64,000 nt of DNA from Pseudomonas syringae pv. cilantro (GTDB taxonomy: Bacteria; Pseudomonadota; Gammaproteobacteria; Pseudomonadales; Pseudomonadaceae), in contig NZ_LGLN01000099.1 in the NCBI RefSeq assembly GCF_001293775.1, positions 62,001 to 126,000 of the forward strand. Direction: 5' to 3'. Position numbers and translations under genes: made by a program. Below the pieces are notes generated by a model. It was not told the origin of the DNA. It saw only the letters and a list, made by a program, of their open reading frames with translations, and ran no database searches. Each line of letters opens with the position of its first letter. Position 1 is the stretch's first letter. Shown here in pieces: positions 45,559 through 55,367 of this stretch.

Positions 45559-47331
45559 ATGAACGCTCCGCACTGCCCATTGCCCGATCACAGCGTTGCC
45601 ACCGAACACTTCTCGCCGCGAGGCGACAGCAGACAGCCTGACGTCAGCGGTTCGCCTACCGCCGAAGAGCTGACCCATTGCCTGTTTTTCTCACCCGAAG
45701 ATGGCCGCATCTGGCTTAACGATCAGCGCATGTTGTTGCTCCATAGCTCATCGTTCGGCAGCCTGCGCCGCGAGATCATCGAACGTCTTGGCCGCGAGCC
45801 GGCACGCGGAATGTTCACCCGGGCCGGTTATCTGTCCGGCGCGCGGGACGCACGACTGATTCGTGAGCGCTGGCCACTGGCCGATGCCACCTCGGCATTT
45901 CGCGCCGGAACGTACTTGCACACCCTCGAAGGCATGACCAAGGTCGAACCACTGCATTTCAAATTCGATGCTGAATCCGGGTTCTACCAAGGGGAATTTC
46001 TCTGGCATCACTCCTGCGAAGCGGACGAGCACATAGCGGCCTATGGCATCGCGCAAGACCCGGTGTGCTGGACGGAGATCGGCTATGCCATCGGCTTCGT
46101 CAGCGGCCTGTTCGGACAGATGGTGATCTTTCGGGAAATAGAGTGCCGTGGCATGGGCCACGCCAACTGCCGGGTGGTCGGCAAGACCGCAGAGCAATGG
46201 GGTGATGTAGAGCATGACCTGAGTTATCTGAACGTCGTGAACTCGGCCAGTGCTGCGCAAACGGGGGTGCTGGCCAGGGCTCCTGAGGACGCAGGTGCCG
46301 CCACGGCTGCCGACCAGACCCTGATTGGCGCCAGCGCCGCGTTCACTGCGGCCACTCAGGCCTTGCAGCGCGTGGCAATGACGCCGGCAACGGTGCTGAT
46401 CAGCGGCGAGTCAGGCGTCGGTAAGGAAATGTTCGCTCGCCAGTTGCATCAGCTCAGTCGACAGCAGAATGGGCCTTTTATCGCGCTGAACTGCGCGGCC
46501 ATTCCGGACAACCTGATCGAGGCGGAGCTGTTCGGCGTCGAGCGCGGCGCCTACACCGGCGCGACCCATTCAAGGCCTGGGCGCTTCGAGCGCGCCAATG
46601 GCGGCACGCTGTTCCTCGATGAAATCACTTCCCTGAGCCTGGCCGGGCAAAGCAAGCTGCTGCGCGCCTTGCAGGAACGCGAGATCGAACGCGTCGGCGG
46701 CGGGCACGGCATCAAGGTCAACGTTCGCGTGGTGGCCGCGACCAATGTCGACCTGCGCAAGGCCGTAGCCAGCGGCGATTTTCGCGAAGACCTGTTCTAC
46801 CGGCTGAACGTCTACCCCATCGCCCTGCCCCCGCTGCGCGAGCGTCGTGATGACATTCCGTTGCTGATCAGTGCATTTCTCAAACGGTTCTGTCGGGAAT
46901 ACGGCAGAACCCCGGCCGGCTTGACCATGCGCGCCCTGAAAACCCTGGTGCGCTATGAGTTCGCCGGCAACGTGCGGGAATTGCAGAATCTGATCGAACG
47001 CGGCTTGATCGCCAGCGATGAAGGCCAGGCCATCGATCTGATGCATATATTCCGCAACGAATCGCTGCCTGTGGATTCCTACTCGCTGAATCACGATGGC
47101 GCACTTTCGCAGGCGTCAGGGGCCGTTACACGATTGAAGGTCGACGAGCTGCTACTGGATACGCTGAGCGAATCCGAGAGCGCGTTCTCCATCGACGATC
47201 TCGAGCGACGTTTGATCGATGAAGCCCTGCAAAAAAGCGAGGGCAACCTGGCGGCGGCCTCTCGCTTGTTGGGATTGAGTCGCGCCCAGTTCGCCTATCG
47301 CCTGAAAAAGCACCGGTTCAAGACGGCCTGA
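45559..47331 (+). CDS. XylR/DmpR-type sigma-54-dependent activator
   Basis: 590 residues. Order: XylR_N sensor (about 38-145, LFFSPEDGRIWLNDQRMLLLH), V4R domain with the Cys/His zinc or ligand-binding motif (about 150-212; HHSCEADEH, IECRGMGHANCRVVGK), linker, AAA+ sigma-54 interaction domain with Walker A GESGVGKE (about 282), GAYTGA-type loop (about 330-336) and Walker B TLFLDEI, then Fis-type helix-turn-helix at the end (NLAAASRLLGLSRAQFAYRLKKH). Direct aromatic-effector activation is expected; coniferyl alcohol or a derivative is the probable inducer from the neighbours. Confidence 0.92.
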   Translation: MNAPHCPLPDHSVATEHFSPRGDSRQPDVSGSPTAEELTHCLFFSPEDGRIWLNDQRMLLLHSSSFGSLRREIIERLGREPARGMFTRAGYLSGARDARLIRERWPLADATSAFRAGTYLHTLEGMTKVEPLHFKFDAESGFYQGEFLWHHSCEADEHIAAYGIAQDPVCWTEIGYAIGFVSGLFGQMVIFREIECRGMGHANCRVVGKTAEQWGDVEHDLSYLNVVNSASAAQTGVLARAPEDAGAATAADQTLIGASAAFTAATQALQRVAMTPATVLISGESGVGKEMFARQLHQLSRQQNGPFIALNCAAIPDNLIEAELFGVERGAYTGATHSRPGRFERANGGTLFLDEITSLSLAGQSKLLRALQEREIERVGGGHGIKVNVRVVAATNVDLRKAVASGDFREDLFYRLNVYPIALPPLRERRDDIPLLISAFLKRFCREYGRTPAGLTMRALKTLVRYEFAGNVRELQNLIERGLIASDEGQAIDLMHIFRNESLPVDSYSLNHDGALSQASGAVTRLKVDELLLDTLSESESAFSIDDLERRLIDEALQKSEGNLAAASRLLGLSRAQFAYRLKKHRFKTA

Positions 47332-47346
47332 ACGGCGCCCGGCGTT

Positions 47347-47366
47347 GCGCAGCCGGAAGGCTGCGC
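47347..47366. terminator. Stem-loop between convergent genes
   Basis: GCGCAGCC / GGCTGCGC with a GGAA (GNRA) tetraloop lies between the stop codons of the sigma-54 activator (47331) and treS (47374). No strong T run; a hairpin that may act for both. Confidence 0.55.
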
Positions 47367-47373
47367 GCCGCGC

Positions 47374-49437
47374 TTATATCGGCAGGGTGCTGACTACGCG
47401 CAATGCCAGGCCTTCGTAGGCGTCGAGGGTGATGGTGAACTCACCCTGCTCGGTCAAATCACCTTCAACGCGCTCGTTGATGATATCGACCACCGGGCCC
47501 GGCGCAATGCCCGGCAGATGCAAGGTCTCGACGATGGTCTCGGCGCTGAAGTTGAGTGCCGTGATCTGCGTACCCTTGCCGGCCGGCAATTCATGCACCA
47601 TGACCAGCAGGCCCGGATGCTCGACGTCCGGAATCAGAATCTGACGGCTCGCGGCAATGTCATAGGCGCGGCGCACGGCGAGAATCTTCTTCAACTGCGA
47701 GGCGAACGAATCAGGCCGTTTGAGCTGGCTGACGAGGCTGCCATACAGCGACCTTGGACGCGGCATGTTGCCCGCAGAGAACTCGGCTTCCGGGTCCAGA
47801 TCGACTAGGTCGTAGGCACCCCGATGGACCCAGCGGGTGTCGCCGTCCTGCATCAGGTGCTCGACCTGCTCGGCCGGCAGCGTCAAGGCACCCACCATGT
47901 CCCAGCCGGATAAGGCAAATACGCCTGGCTGCATGGCGTTGTACATCACCAGCAACAAATGAATGTGCTGGATCTGCTGGATATCGGCGTCGGTGATGGC
48001 GTCCAGATCGCGGATGCCCAGCGCGGCCGTGATGATACTGGCTGTGGTGCAGGACACGCCGTTGGTGACGAATTTCAGGTTGTAAGGCGCATGTTCGCCC
48101 GACAGTTTCTCGTACATTTCTTCGCGAATGTGCTCGCGCAAAATGTTGCCCGGGAAGGTCTGGCCCTGATAGTGGAACGTGTCGTGGGCGTGCAGCGTCC
48201 AGAAATGCACCAGCTCCAGCGTCAACTCGTCATGGTTCTGCAAGGCATGGATCAGCGAAGCCGGATCGATGCCATAGGCATGAACCTGGCGCAGCATCAG
48301 ACGCAGGAACTCGGTGGTGCCGGTCAGCAATGCATGCTGATAGGCCGGCCGGGTGATGAAGTCATAGGACAGATCCGCGCCGCCGTTGCCCATCGAGGCG
48401 ATGTCGTCGATGGTCAGGTTCAGCTCCTGGAAGCTGAAACCGCCCGCCTTGCGAATCGCACCCGCCAGCAGTTGGTTGCCGGTGATCGACAACGGATGGC
48501 TTTCCGACCAGGCCGTGCCTTCAGCGCGGCGCTCGACGCCGAGGAAGCCGTTGGCATCCAGACGCAGCACGCGTGCACCCATGACGTCGATGGCGTGCAA
48601 TGCATCGCCGATGATCATCTGCTGCGCCGCAAAACTCGGGTCCAGCCAGTTCAGTGAAGGCTGGCCGTCCTTGAAATAGTGCAGATACACCCAGCGCCGC
48701 GCCTTGCCATCGACGCCCTGCACCACATCCGTGGCGCTCCAGTCGGTTTCCTTGACACCAGGCTCGAAGAAAATCACCCGTTGCAACTGGCCGACGATGT
48801 AATGCTTGTCGCGCAACTGATCGACCACCTCGGGCGTCAGGTTGACAGCGTCCCGGCCTGCCGGGACGTCGGGCAGCAACTGCCAGTCTTCCTCGCGAAT
48901 CTCGACCATGTGAAACAGGCCGGGATAATCTTCGTAAGCCAGTTCGGCTAGCCGGAAGTCCGCGCCCTTGCCGGTGTGCGATGGAATGATGTCATCAATG
49001 ATCACCGCGTTGTGCGCTGCGGCGATGCGCGTCAGGCTCAACAGCTGCGCTTCGGTGCCCAGGTCCGGGTCGATGCCGAAGCTGATGCGGTCGAAGTTGC
49101 CGTCGATACTGGGTGTGCGAGTACGCCCTTGCAGCCCGCCGGAAAGCTTGAGCGGGCCATTGTGAATGCCCTGAATGCCGATTTCCGACAGCGCATGCCA
49201 CAAGGTTTCGTCGCCCAGCGCTTCCAGCACCGAGCCGCCTTCGCGGGTGACGATCGACGCCGGGTAGGCAGTGAACCAGACCGAAGCGATAGCGGAGGCG
49301 TCTCTCGGGCGGGCCAGAGCGAACGGACGTTGCCAGAGCCTGCCCTGCCCCGAATAGGTCTTGGCGCGCTGCCGGGCGGCGTTCAACATCGATTGCTCGA
49401 CCAGCCATTCCACATACTGCTTGTCCGGTATCGTCAT
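47374..49437 (-). CDS. treS: Trehalose synthase (P. stutzeri type)
   Basis: 687 residues, length and wording typical of the P. stutzeri-type maltose alpha-D-glucosyltransferase. GH13 features are visible: DDIIPSHTGKGADF, VLRLDANGFLG with the nucleophile Asp, the acid/base Glu in FSFQELNLTIDD, and the transition-state pair in LIHALQNHDELTLEL. Interconverts maltose and trehalose, linked to osmotic and desiccation tolerance on leaves. Start at ATG 49437 after GAGGAAGA. Confidence 0.92.
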   Translation of the reverse strand: MTIPDKQYVEWLVEQSMLNAARQRAKTYSGQGRLWQRPFALARPRDASAIASVWFTAYPASIVTREGGSVLEALGDETLWHALSEIGIQGIHNGPLKLSGGLQGRTRTPSIDGNFDRISFGIDPDLGTEAQLLSLTRIAAAHNAVIIDDIIPSHTGKGADFRLAELAYEDYPGLFHMVEIREEDWQLLPDVPAGRDAVNLTPEVVDQLRDKHYIVGQLQRVIFFEPGVKETDWSATDVVQGVDGKARRWVYLHYFKDGQPSLNWLDPSFAAQQMIIGDALHAIDVMGARVLRLDANGFLGVERRAEGTAWSESHPLSITGNQLLAGAIRKAGGFSFQELNLTIDDIASMGNGGADLSYDFITRPAYQHALLTGTTEFLRLMLRQVHAYGIDPASLIHALQNHDELTLELVHFWTLHAHDTFHYQGQTFPGNILREHIREEMYEKLSGEHAPYNLKFVTNGVSCTTASIITAALGIRDLDAITDADIQQIQHIHLLLVMYNAMQPGVFALSGWDMVGALTLPAEQVEHLMQDGDTRWVHRGAYDLVDLDPEAEFSAGNMPRPRSLYGSLVSQLKRPDSFASQLKKILAVRRAYDIAASRQILIPDVEHPGLLVMVHELPAGKGTQITALNFSAETIVETLHLPGIAPGPVVDIINERVEGDLTEQGEFTITLDAYEGLALRVVSTLPI

Positions 49438-49471
49438 AGCGTTCAGTCTTCCTCTTGAATCGGCGACCTGA

Positions 49472-49493
49472 AACGCTCCGCGAGCGGAGCGTT
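49472..49493. terminator. Hairpin at the end of the former LysR gene
   Basis: AACGCTCCGC / GCGGAGCGTT with a 2-base loop, followed on the minus strand by TTTC. It sits past the stop codon (49565) of the minus-strand LysR remnant, as a terminator of that gene before treS. Confidence 0.55.
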
Positions 49494-49564
49494 GTGAATG
49501 TTTTACCTATGGGTATGAGCGCTTTGGACCAAAAACGTTGCATCAGTGTCGAAAGCCAGCGCGA

Positions 49565-49723
49565 TCAATGGCGCGAAGCCAGCATGCCGGACGGCTTCTT
49601 CAGCGCCTGAATCACCGCGTTGGCCGCGTTGGACAACAGCGAGGTCGGGCGCGCCACAATGCTGATCTGGCGCGTCACCGTCAATGGCAGCGCGATCTGC
49701 TGAAGCTCGCCAGAGTGAGTGTC
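49565..49723 (-). pseudogene. C-terminal piece of a split LysR regulator
   Basis: About 50 codons ending in a TGA stop at 49565 encode HSGELQQIALPLTVTRQI, IVARPTSLLSNAANAVIQAL and a short tail, a LysR effector-domain end. There is no other part of the gene here. The N-terminal and middle parts lie on the plus strand at 57330-58036. Both pieces end at the two boundaries of the inferred inversion, so this is one gene cut in two. Confidence 0.85.
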
Positions 49724-50594
49724 CTATTTCCTGCGCTTTCCCGAGGCACCGGCCAATCGTATCATCGCGCTACCAGCCAGCCTGACCGGGGAGCAGCCGG
49801 TCAGTGGCATCAAGTGGATCTCCAGTTTTCCGGGCAATGTCGACAGTGGGCTGCAACGCGCCTCTGCGGTGCTGATCCTGAATGATCCGGCCACCGGCTA
49901 CGCCTTCGCCTGCCTGGAAGCCTCGCGAATCAGTGCCATGCGCACCGCTGCGTCCGCAGTGCTGGGTGCGCGCTGGATGAATCGCCACCAACGGCACGTC
50001 GGGCGCATGGCGTTTGTAGGTGCCGGTTTCATTGCGCGAACCATCCTCGACATGTTTGTCAGCGATGGCTGGACGATGGGCTCCGTCGCCGTCTTCGATC
50101 AACACGAGGACTCGATGCGCGCCCTTGTCGAGCATGCGGCCGGACGCCACCAATTGAACTGTGAAGCGGCGGATTTGCCGGGCTGCCTGCAAGCCGACGT
50201 GGTGGTGTTCGCTACCACTGCGCCCAGCCCGTATGTGCTGGAGCCGCTCTTTCGGCCGGGGCAAGTGCTGCTGAATATTTCCCTGCGCGATCTGGGGCCG
50301 GAAGTCATTGCTCAGGCCAACAACATCCTGGATGACGTCGAGCACTGCCTCAAGGCGCAGACGTCTCCCGACCTCGCGGTTCGGCATTATCAGGACCGCT
50401 CGTTCATCACCGGCACGCTGGCACAGCTAATGACCGGGCAGATCGAGTTGGCCCCGGATCGGCCTTCGATCTTCTCGCCATTTGGCCTCGGCGTGCTGGA
50501 CCTTGCCTTGGGCCAGCGGCTGTATCGCCAGGCATTGGCGGAGGGCAGTGCATTGCCGGTGCCGCGATTTTTCTTCGAATCGAGTCGCTGGTGA
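49719..50594 (+). pseudogene. SbnB-like 2,3-diaminopropionate synthase, N-terminally truncated part
   Basis: 288 codons from TTC at 49728: FLRFPEAPANRIIALPASL, IKWISSFPGNVDSG, ASAVLILNDPATGYAFACLEASRISAMRTAASAVL, then a Rossmann domain with MAFVGAGFIARTILDMF, clearly ornithine-cyclodeaminase/SbnB family (N-(1-amino-1-carboxyethyl)glutamate dehydrogenase-type step). Family proteins have about 40-50 more N-terminal residues. An in-frame TGA stands just before the GTG at 49719, so any translation would start there. The missing N-terminus is found on the other strand at the end of 58030-59238. Downstream FAD gene starts inside its stop codon. Confidence 0.85.
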
Positions 50595-52306
50595 TGGCCG
50601 TGCCCACCATTGCGATCATCGGCATGGGCTCGCGAGGCCTGAGCATTCTGGAACAATTGATAGGCATGAGTCGCCACGCCCCTCAGCAGCCGCTGCATAT
50701 CGAGGTGTTTGACCCGCTGCCGCCGGGCAGTGGGTTGCACCACGCGCAGCAGGCGGATTACCTGATGCTCAATACCATGGCGGGTCAACTGTCGGCGTTT
50801 TCTTCGGCGTTTCCGGCATGCGAGCCAGCAGGCTGGACGTTTCTGCAGTGGTGCAGCGCCCATGACATCCGCCTTGACGAGCGCGGCCATGTCTGTGCTG
50901 AGGGGCAGGGCAGGCCTGTTGGCTTTGGCGACTTCGTGCCGCGTCGCTTGCTCGGGCGCTACTTGCAGGACAGCTACCGCTTTGTGCTGCACCAGTGCCC
51001 GCCACACGTGCGGGTGCGCCACTACGCGGAGCGGGTTGACGCTTGCCACGCGCTGCCCGACGCGAGCGGTTTCCGGCTGCGCAGCCAACAGCGCCAGAGG
51101 CAGGTTGATGCCGTGTTCCTGACCAGCGGGCACGCCGCAGACAGCGCTGAACAGCAGCCCTCTGGCGAAACGATTGCTATCGAAGGGCTTGGGCTGACGG
51201 CCATGGACACTCTCGCCAGCCTCACTCAGGGTCGTGGCGGGCGATACGTGCGCGATGGTGGCTTTGCGGGCTGGCGATACCTGCCGTCAGGGCGCGAGCC
51301 CAAGGTGTTTTTGTACTCGCGTTCGGGCCTGCCGTTCCACGCCCGGCCGCAATGGCAGTCGCCAAGCGAGGCGCCGCTGCCCAGGTTGTTTCTCACCGCA
51401 GAGGCCATCGACGGGCTGCGCCAGCAACGGTCAGCCGGGCAGCTGGACTTTCGGCGCGACGTGCTGCCGCTGATCAAGGATGAAATGCGCGCGGTGTTCT
51501 ATCAGGCCAGAGTGCGCCTGGTAGCGCCCCGGCAATTGCCGTCAGTCCAGCGTCTGCTGTGTGAAGCAGCGTCGAGGCCTGCGCTGTTTGCTCTGCTGGC
51601 TGAGCAGTGGGGGATGTTTGAGCCTGATGAGTGGCTGGTAACCGAGCGCTGGTCAGGCTCGGCCGAGTCCTACGCGGCCTGGTTCGTCGAGTGGATCGAG
51701 CGCGATCTGGCATTGAGCAGACTGGGCACTGCACGCAGCCCGATCCGCATGGCGCTGGAAGTCTGGCGTGATTATCGCGACGTGCTGCGGTTGGTCGCCG
51801 GGCGCAATGGGTTGACCGAGGCTTCGACCCTTGATTTTTATGGCTCGTGGGCCGGGCTATCGAACCGATTGGTCGGCGGGCCGCAAAAGGAGCGGCATGA
51901 AGACCTGCTGGCGCTGATCAAGGCGGGCGTGGTGACGATGCTGCCGCCAGCGGACGAGGCGCGGCAGGTCGACTGCGTCATTCCGGCGCGGGTTGCCCAT
52001 AGCGGGCTGTCGCGTCCTGCGCAGGGCCTGATCGGCGATTTGCTGGAGCAAGGGCTGATCCGCGCGTCACACTCCTGGCCCGCCGACGGCATCGAAACCG
52101 ATCAGACGGGCCGTGTGCTGGGCCGTGACGGCTCACCGCAACCCAGGCTCTGGGTGCTCGGCCCGGCCGTTGAAGGCTGTACGTTCTACAACCATTACAT
52201 CCCCACGCCGGAGCCCACCTGTCACGCGCTGATCGAAGCGCGGCGAGCCGTCGAGTCGTGTCTGGCAATGCTCGCAGAGCATGCCTCCAGACACCTCACG
52301 TATTAA
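50594..52306 (+). CDS. FAD/NAD(P)-binding protein, PF13454-like
   Basis: 570 residues with an N-terminal dinucleotide motif IAIIGMGSRGLSILEQL, the FDPLPPGSGLHH variant of the flavin GG-motif, and SGHAADSAE/GLGLTAMDTLASL in the second half. This family (NAD_binding_9) is common in siderophore and natural-product clusters, and few members are characterised. ATG 50594 overlaps the sbnB stop by one base. In the original operon it was co-transcribed with the sbnA-sbnB gene, suggesting a tailoring oxidation. Confidence 0.72.
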   Translation: MAVPTIAIIGMGSRGLSILEQLIGMSRHAPQQPLHIEVFDPLPPGSGLHHAQQADYLMLNTMAGQLSAFSSAFPACEPAGWTFLQWCSAHDIRLDERGHVCAEGQGRPVGFGDFVPRRLLGRYLQDSYRFVLHQCPPHVRVRHYAERVDACHALPDASGFRLRSQQRQRQVDAVFLTSGHAADSAEQQPSGETIAIEGLGLTAMDTLASLTQGRGGRYVRDGGFAGWRYLPSGREPKVFLYSRSGLPFHARPQWQSPSEAPLPRLFLTAEAIDGLRQQRSAGQLDFRRDVLPLIKDEMRAVFYQARVRLVAPRQLPSVQRLLCEAASRPALFALLAEQWGMFEPDEWLVTERWSGSAESYAAWFVEWIERDLALSRLGTARSPIRMALEVWRDYRDVLRLVAGRNGLTEASTLDFYGSWAGLSNRLVGGPQKERHEDLLALIKAGVVTMLPPADEARQVDCVIPARVAHSGLSRPAQGLIGDLLEQGLIRASHSWPADGIETDQTGRVLGRDGSPQPRLWVLGPAVEGCTFYNHYIPTPEPTCHALIEARRAVESCLAMLAEHASRHLTY

Positions 52307-52349
52307 TTTAAAAAAGCGCTTTAACTAACTGATAGAAAAGGAATCATTC

Positions 52350-52994
52350 ATGTACGAACTGACGTTACTGACAGCGCTCGCCGGTGCATTCATTGTGCTG
52401 ATCATCAGCCCCGGTCCGAACTTTCTGGTCATCACCCAGTTGTCGTTCAGCCAGTCCCGGCAGCAGGGGATTTGCGCCGGGCTGGGCGTGGCTTCTGGGA
52501 GCATTCTCTGGGCGTTGCTGGCGGCCACTGGCCTGGGGCTGATTTTTCAGCAGTTGCCCTGGCTGCAACCGGCCCTGCAACTGCTCGGCGGTGCTTACCT
52601 GACGTGGCTCGGCACTAAAAGCCTGCGCAGCGCGGGCAGTCAGCCAAAGCCTCGGGACATCGGCGCGCTGGGCATCGGCAGCCTCGGGCGCGCCTATCGC
52701 TTCGGCCTGTTGACCAACCTGACCAATCCGAAGGCGCTGGCGTTTTACACCAGCGTCTTTACCACCGTCACCACGCCGGGCATGCCGATGTGGGTGCGCA
52801 CAGCGGGGGTGTTGATCATCGCGGTACTGGCCATTTCCTGGTTCGTGTTGCTGGCCACGCTGTTTTCGATTCCTGCCGTGCAGGGTCGCTACCAGCGCAT
52901 GAAAAAAGCTATCGACATTGTCACCGGGCTTTTCATGATTGCCTTTGGCCTGCGCCTGCTGATCGGGTTGCTGCCCGCCGGCTTGTTCAACTGA
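52350..52994 (+). CDS. LysE/RhtB-family amino-acid exporter
   Basis: 214 residues with five to six hydrophobic helices and the signature IISPGPNFLVITQ near residue 25. Relatives export amino acids or derivatives. In this operon it may export the product or protect the cell from it. It starts 43 bp after the FAD gene. Confidence 0.85.
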   Translation: MYELTLLTALAGAFIVLIISPGPNFLVITQLSFSQSRQQGICAGLGVASGSILWALLAATGLGLIFQQLPWLQPALQLLGGAYLTWLGTKSLRSAGSQPKPRDIGALGIGSLGRAYRFGLLTNLTNPKALAFYTSVFTTVTTPGMPMWVRTAGVLIIAVLAISWFVLLATLFSIPAVQGRYQRMKKAIDIVTGLFMIAFGLRLLIGLLPAGLFN

Positions 52995-53030
52995 AGCGCT
53001 TGTTTGATCGATTTTCAAGGGAATACACCT

Positions 53031-54185
53031 ATGCACAGCAATGATTGGCACTATCCGACTTCAATCCGGGCAGGTGCAGGCCGCGTCAGTGAGCTGGCCG
53101 ACGCCTGTCGGGTAACGGGCATCAAACGGCCGCTACTGATCACCGACGGCTTTCTCGGCGGCACTGACATGATCGCCAGTGCCGTGGAGGACTGTCGCCG
53201 CCAACTGGGCCACTGCGGGCTGTTCGACCGGGTCAAGGGCAACCCGACCGGGACCAATGTCGCCGAGGGGCTGAAGGTTTATCGCGACGGTGATTACGAC
53301 GGTGTTATCGCATTTGGCGGCGGCTCGGCGCTGGACGCCGCCAAGGCGGTGGCCTTGATGTCCGGCCAGAGCCGTCCGTTGTGGGATTTCGAAGACATCG
53401 GCGAGAATCACCTGCGCGCCGATCCACAAGGCATCGCCCCGGTCATCGCGCTGCCGACCACTGCCGGGACCGGCTCCGAAGTGGGCCGGGCGTCGGTGAT
53501 CACGGATGAGCAAGCGCGCGTCAAACGCACCATCCTGCACCTGCGCATGATGCCGCGCATTGCGATTCTGGACGCCACGCTGACAGTCGATCTGCCGGCG
53601 CAACTGACGGCTGCCACCGGAGCCGACGCCTTGACCCATTGCATGGAGTCCTGGTGCTCACCGGTCTGGCACCCGATGGCCGAAGCGCTGGCGGTCAAAG
53701 GCATGCAGATGATCAAGCAGTTTCTGCCGCGCGTGGTTGCCGACGGCCACGATCTGGAGGCGCGTCAGCAGATGCTGGTGGCCTCCAGCCTCGGTGCGGC
53801 GGCGTTTCAGCGGGGGCTGGGCGGCGTGCACGCGATTGCGCAGAGCCTGGGCGCGCTTTATGACCAGCATCATGGGCTGCTGAATGCGATTTTGCTGCCT
53901 TACGTGCTGCACGCCAACCGATCGGCGCTGCTGAGGCATATGGAGGAACTGGCGGTTTATCTACGCCTGCCGGAGCCAGGTTTCAACGGCGTGATGGCGT
54001 GGGTATTAAGCCTGCGCGAGCAGATCGGCATTCCGTCTACGCTGGCCGCCATCGGCATTGATGATCGCGATGCTGAACAGGTGGGCAGGATGGCATTTGC
54101 CGACGGCTGTTCGCACACCAACCCGATTCGTCATTCGGCGCAGGAGTACGCGCAGATCTTCCGCCGTGCGGTGCAGGGGCATTGA
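53031..54185 (+). CDS. Iron-containing alcohol dehydrogenase
   Basis: 384 residues (group III) with NAD binding GGGSALDAAKAVALMSG and metal ligands including D in TAATGADALTHCMESW and H residues in LGGVHAIAQSLGALYDQHHGLLNA and SHTNP. ATG 53031 follows AAGGGA. In the rebuilt operon it could interconvert an aldehyde such as aminoadipate semialdehyde or an alcohol; this is a guess. Confidence 0.86.
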   Translation: MHSNDWHYPTSIRAGAGRVSELADACRVTGIKRPLLITDGFLGGTDMIASAVEDCRRQLGHCGLFDRVKGNPTGTNVAEGLKVYRDGDYDGVIAFGGGSALDAAKAVALMSGQSRPLWDFEDIGENHLRADPQGIAPVIALPTTAGTGSEVGRASVITDEQARVKRTILHLRMMPRIAILDATLTVDLPAQLTAATGADALTHCMESWCSPVWHPMAEALAVKGMQMIKQFLPRVVADGHDLEARQQMLVASSLGAAAFQRGLGGVHAIAQSLGALYDQHHGLLNAILLPYVLHANRSALLRHMEELAVYLRLPEPGFNGVMAWVLSLREQIGIPSTLAAIGIDDRDAEQVGRMAFADGCSHTNPIRHSAQEYAQIFRRAVQGH

Positions 54186-54188
54186 GGC

Positions 54189-55367
54189 GTGGCGCACCTG
54201 GATGAAAGCGCCGTGCAGCGCCTGGCGGAGGTCTGGCAGCAGTTCGTCGATCAAGGCCGAATCGTTGGCGGCGTCGTGCTGCTGGCTGAGCATGGAACGC
54301 TGCGTTATGCCTGCGCCAGAGGCTGGGCTGACCGGGAACGGCAACTTCCGGTCAGCCGCGACACACGCTTTCGCCTCGCCTCGCTGACCAAGCTGCTGAC
54401 CTCGGTCACTGTCATGCGCCTGTGTGAGCTGGGCGTGACAAGTCTGGACGCTAGGGTAAGCGACTGGCTGCCAGCCTTTCGCCCAAAGCTGGCGGATGGC
54501 CGGGAGCCCGTGATCAGCCTGCGGCATTTGCTATCGCACACCTCGGGCCTGAGCTACGGTTTCGAGCAACCGCCCGGCAATGCCTATCATCAGGCAGGCG
54601 TCTCGGACGGGCTGGACTGTGTGGCGTTCGATCTGCAGGAAAACCTGACCCGACTGGCACGCGTACCACTGTTGTTCGAGCCTGGCAGCGCGTGGGGCTA
54701 TTCGCTGGCCACCGACGTGCTAGGCGCGGTGATCGAACAAGCCAGCGGTCTTCGGCTGTCGGAAGCCGTGGCCCGGTGGGTCACTGAGCCTTTGCGGATG
54801 GGCAGAACGTCGTTCAGCCACGCATTGAGTCAGCCGCTGGCGGCTGCCTACAAAGACAGCGCTGGCGTGCCGGAACGTATCGGTGACAACGATGCAGTGA
54901 TGCTCGACAGTGGATGGGCACGTCTGTCATCGGCTCGCGCGTTTGACCTGACAGCTTATGAGTCGGGCGGGGCGGGCATGTTGGGCACGGCGGATGACTA
55001 TCTGCACTTGCTGGAATGCCTGCGTCTGGGCGGCGCGCCGTTGCTGAGTCCGGCCAGTACCGAACTGCTGTTGAGCAACGCGATGGGGCTGCGCACGGTC
55101 GAGAACCGCGGGCCGGGCTGGAAATTCGGTCTGGGGCCGATGATTCTGACTGATCCGCTGGCTGCCGGGCAGCGACAGGGCGCGGGCACCTGGTCGTGGT
55201 GCGGCGTGTATGGCAGCCATTATTGGGTGGATCCGGTCTCGGCCATCAGCCTGGTCGCGGTGACCAACACCGCCGTCGCCGGGGCGTGGGGCGAGTTTGC
55301 CGGGGCGCTGGTCGACGCGCTGTACCTCAGACCCGGGCAAACTGTTTGCGGTAGCTGCTCGGACTGA
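54189..55367 (+). CDS. Serine hydrolase, class C beta-lactamase/EstB fold
   Basis: 392 residues from a GTG start at 54189. The nucleophile motif S-x-x-K is in RLASLTKLLTSVT, the LLSHTSGLSYGF loop is typical of EstB-like esterases, and a Tyr-Ser motif (WGYSLATDVLG) takes the place of the class C YxN. It begins 3 bp after the dehydrogenase stop, so it is the last gene of the broken operon. Its 3' end overlaps the convergent glxA-like gene by 41 bp. No signal peptide is clear. Confidence 0.8.
   Translation: MAHLDESAVQRLAEVWQQFVDQGRIVGGVVLLAEHGTLRYACARGWADRERQLPVSRDTRFRLASLTKLLTSVTVMRLCELGVTSLDARVSDWLPAFRPKLADGREPVISLRHLLSHTSGLSYGFEQPPGNAYHQAGVSDGLDCVAFDLQENLTRLARVPLLFEPGSAWGYSLATDVLGAVIEQASGLRLSEAVARWVTEPLRMGRTSFSHALSQPLAAAYKDSAGVPERIGDNDAVMLDSGWARLSSARAFDLTAYESGGAGMLGTADDYLHLLECLRLGGAPLLSPASTELLLSNAMGLRTVENRGPGWKFGLGPMILTDPLAAGQRQGAGTWSWCGVYGSHYWVDPVSAISLVAVTNTAVAGAWGEFAGALVDALYLRPGQTVCGSCSD

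Noticed and set aside
49565..49723. Reading the short SbnB as a naturally short ornithine cyclodeaminase-like gene
   Set aside because: Its missing N-terminus is found in frame at the end of the SbnA gene on the other strand, and LysR is split at the same points, so truncation by rearrangement explains it better.
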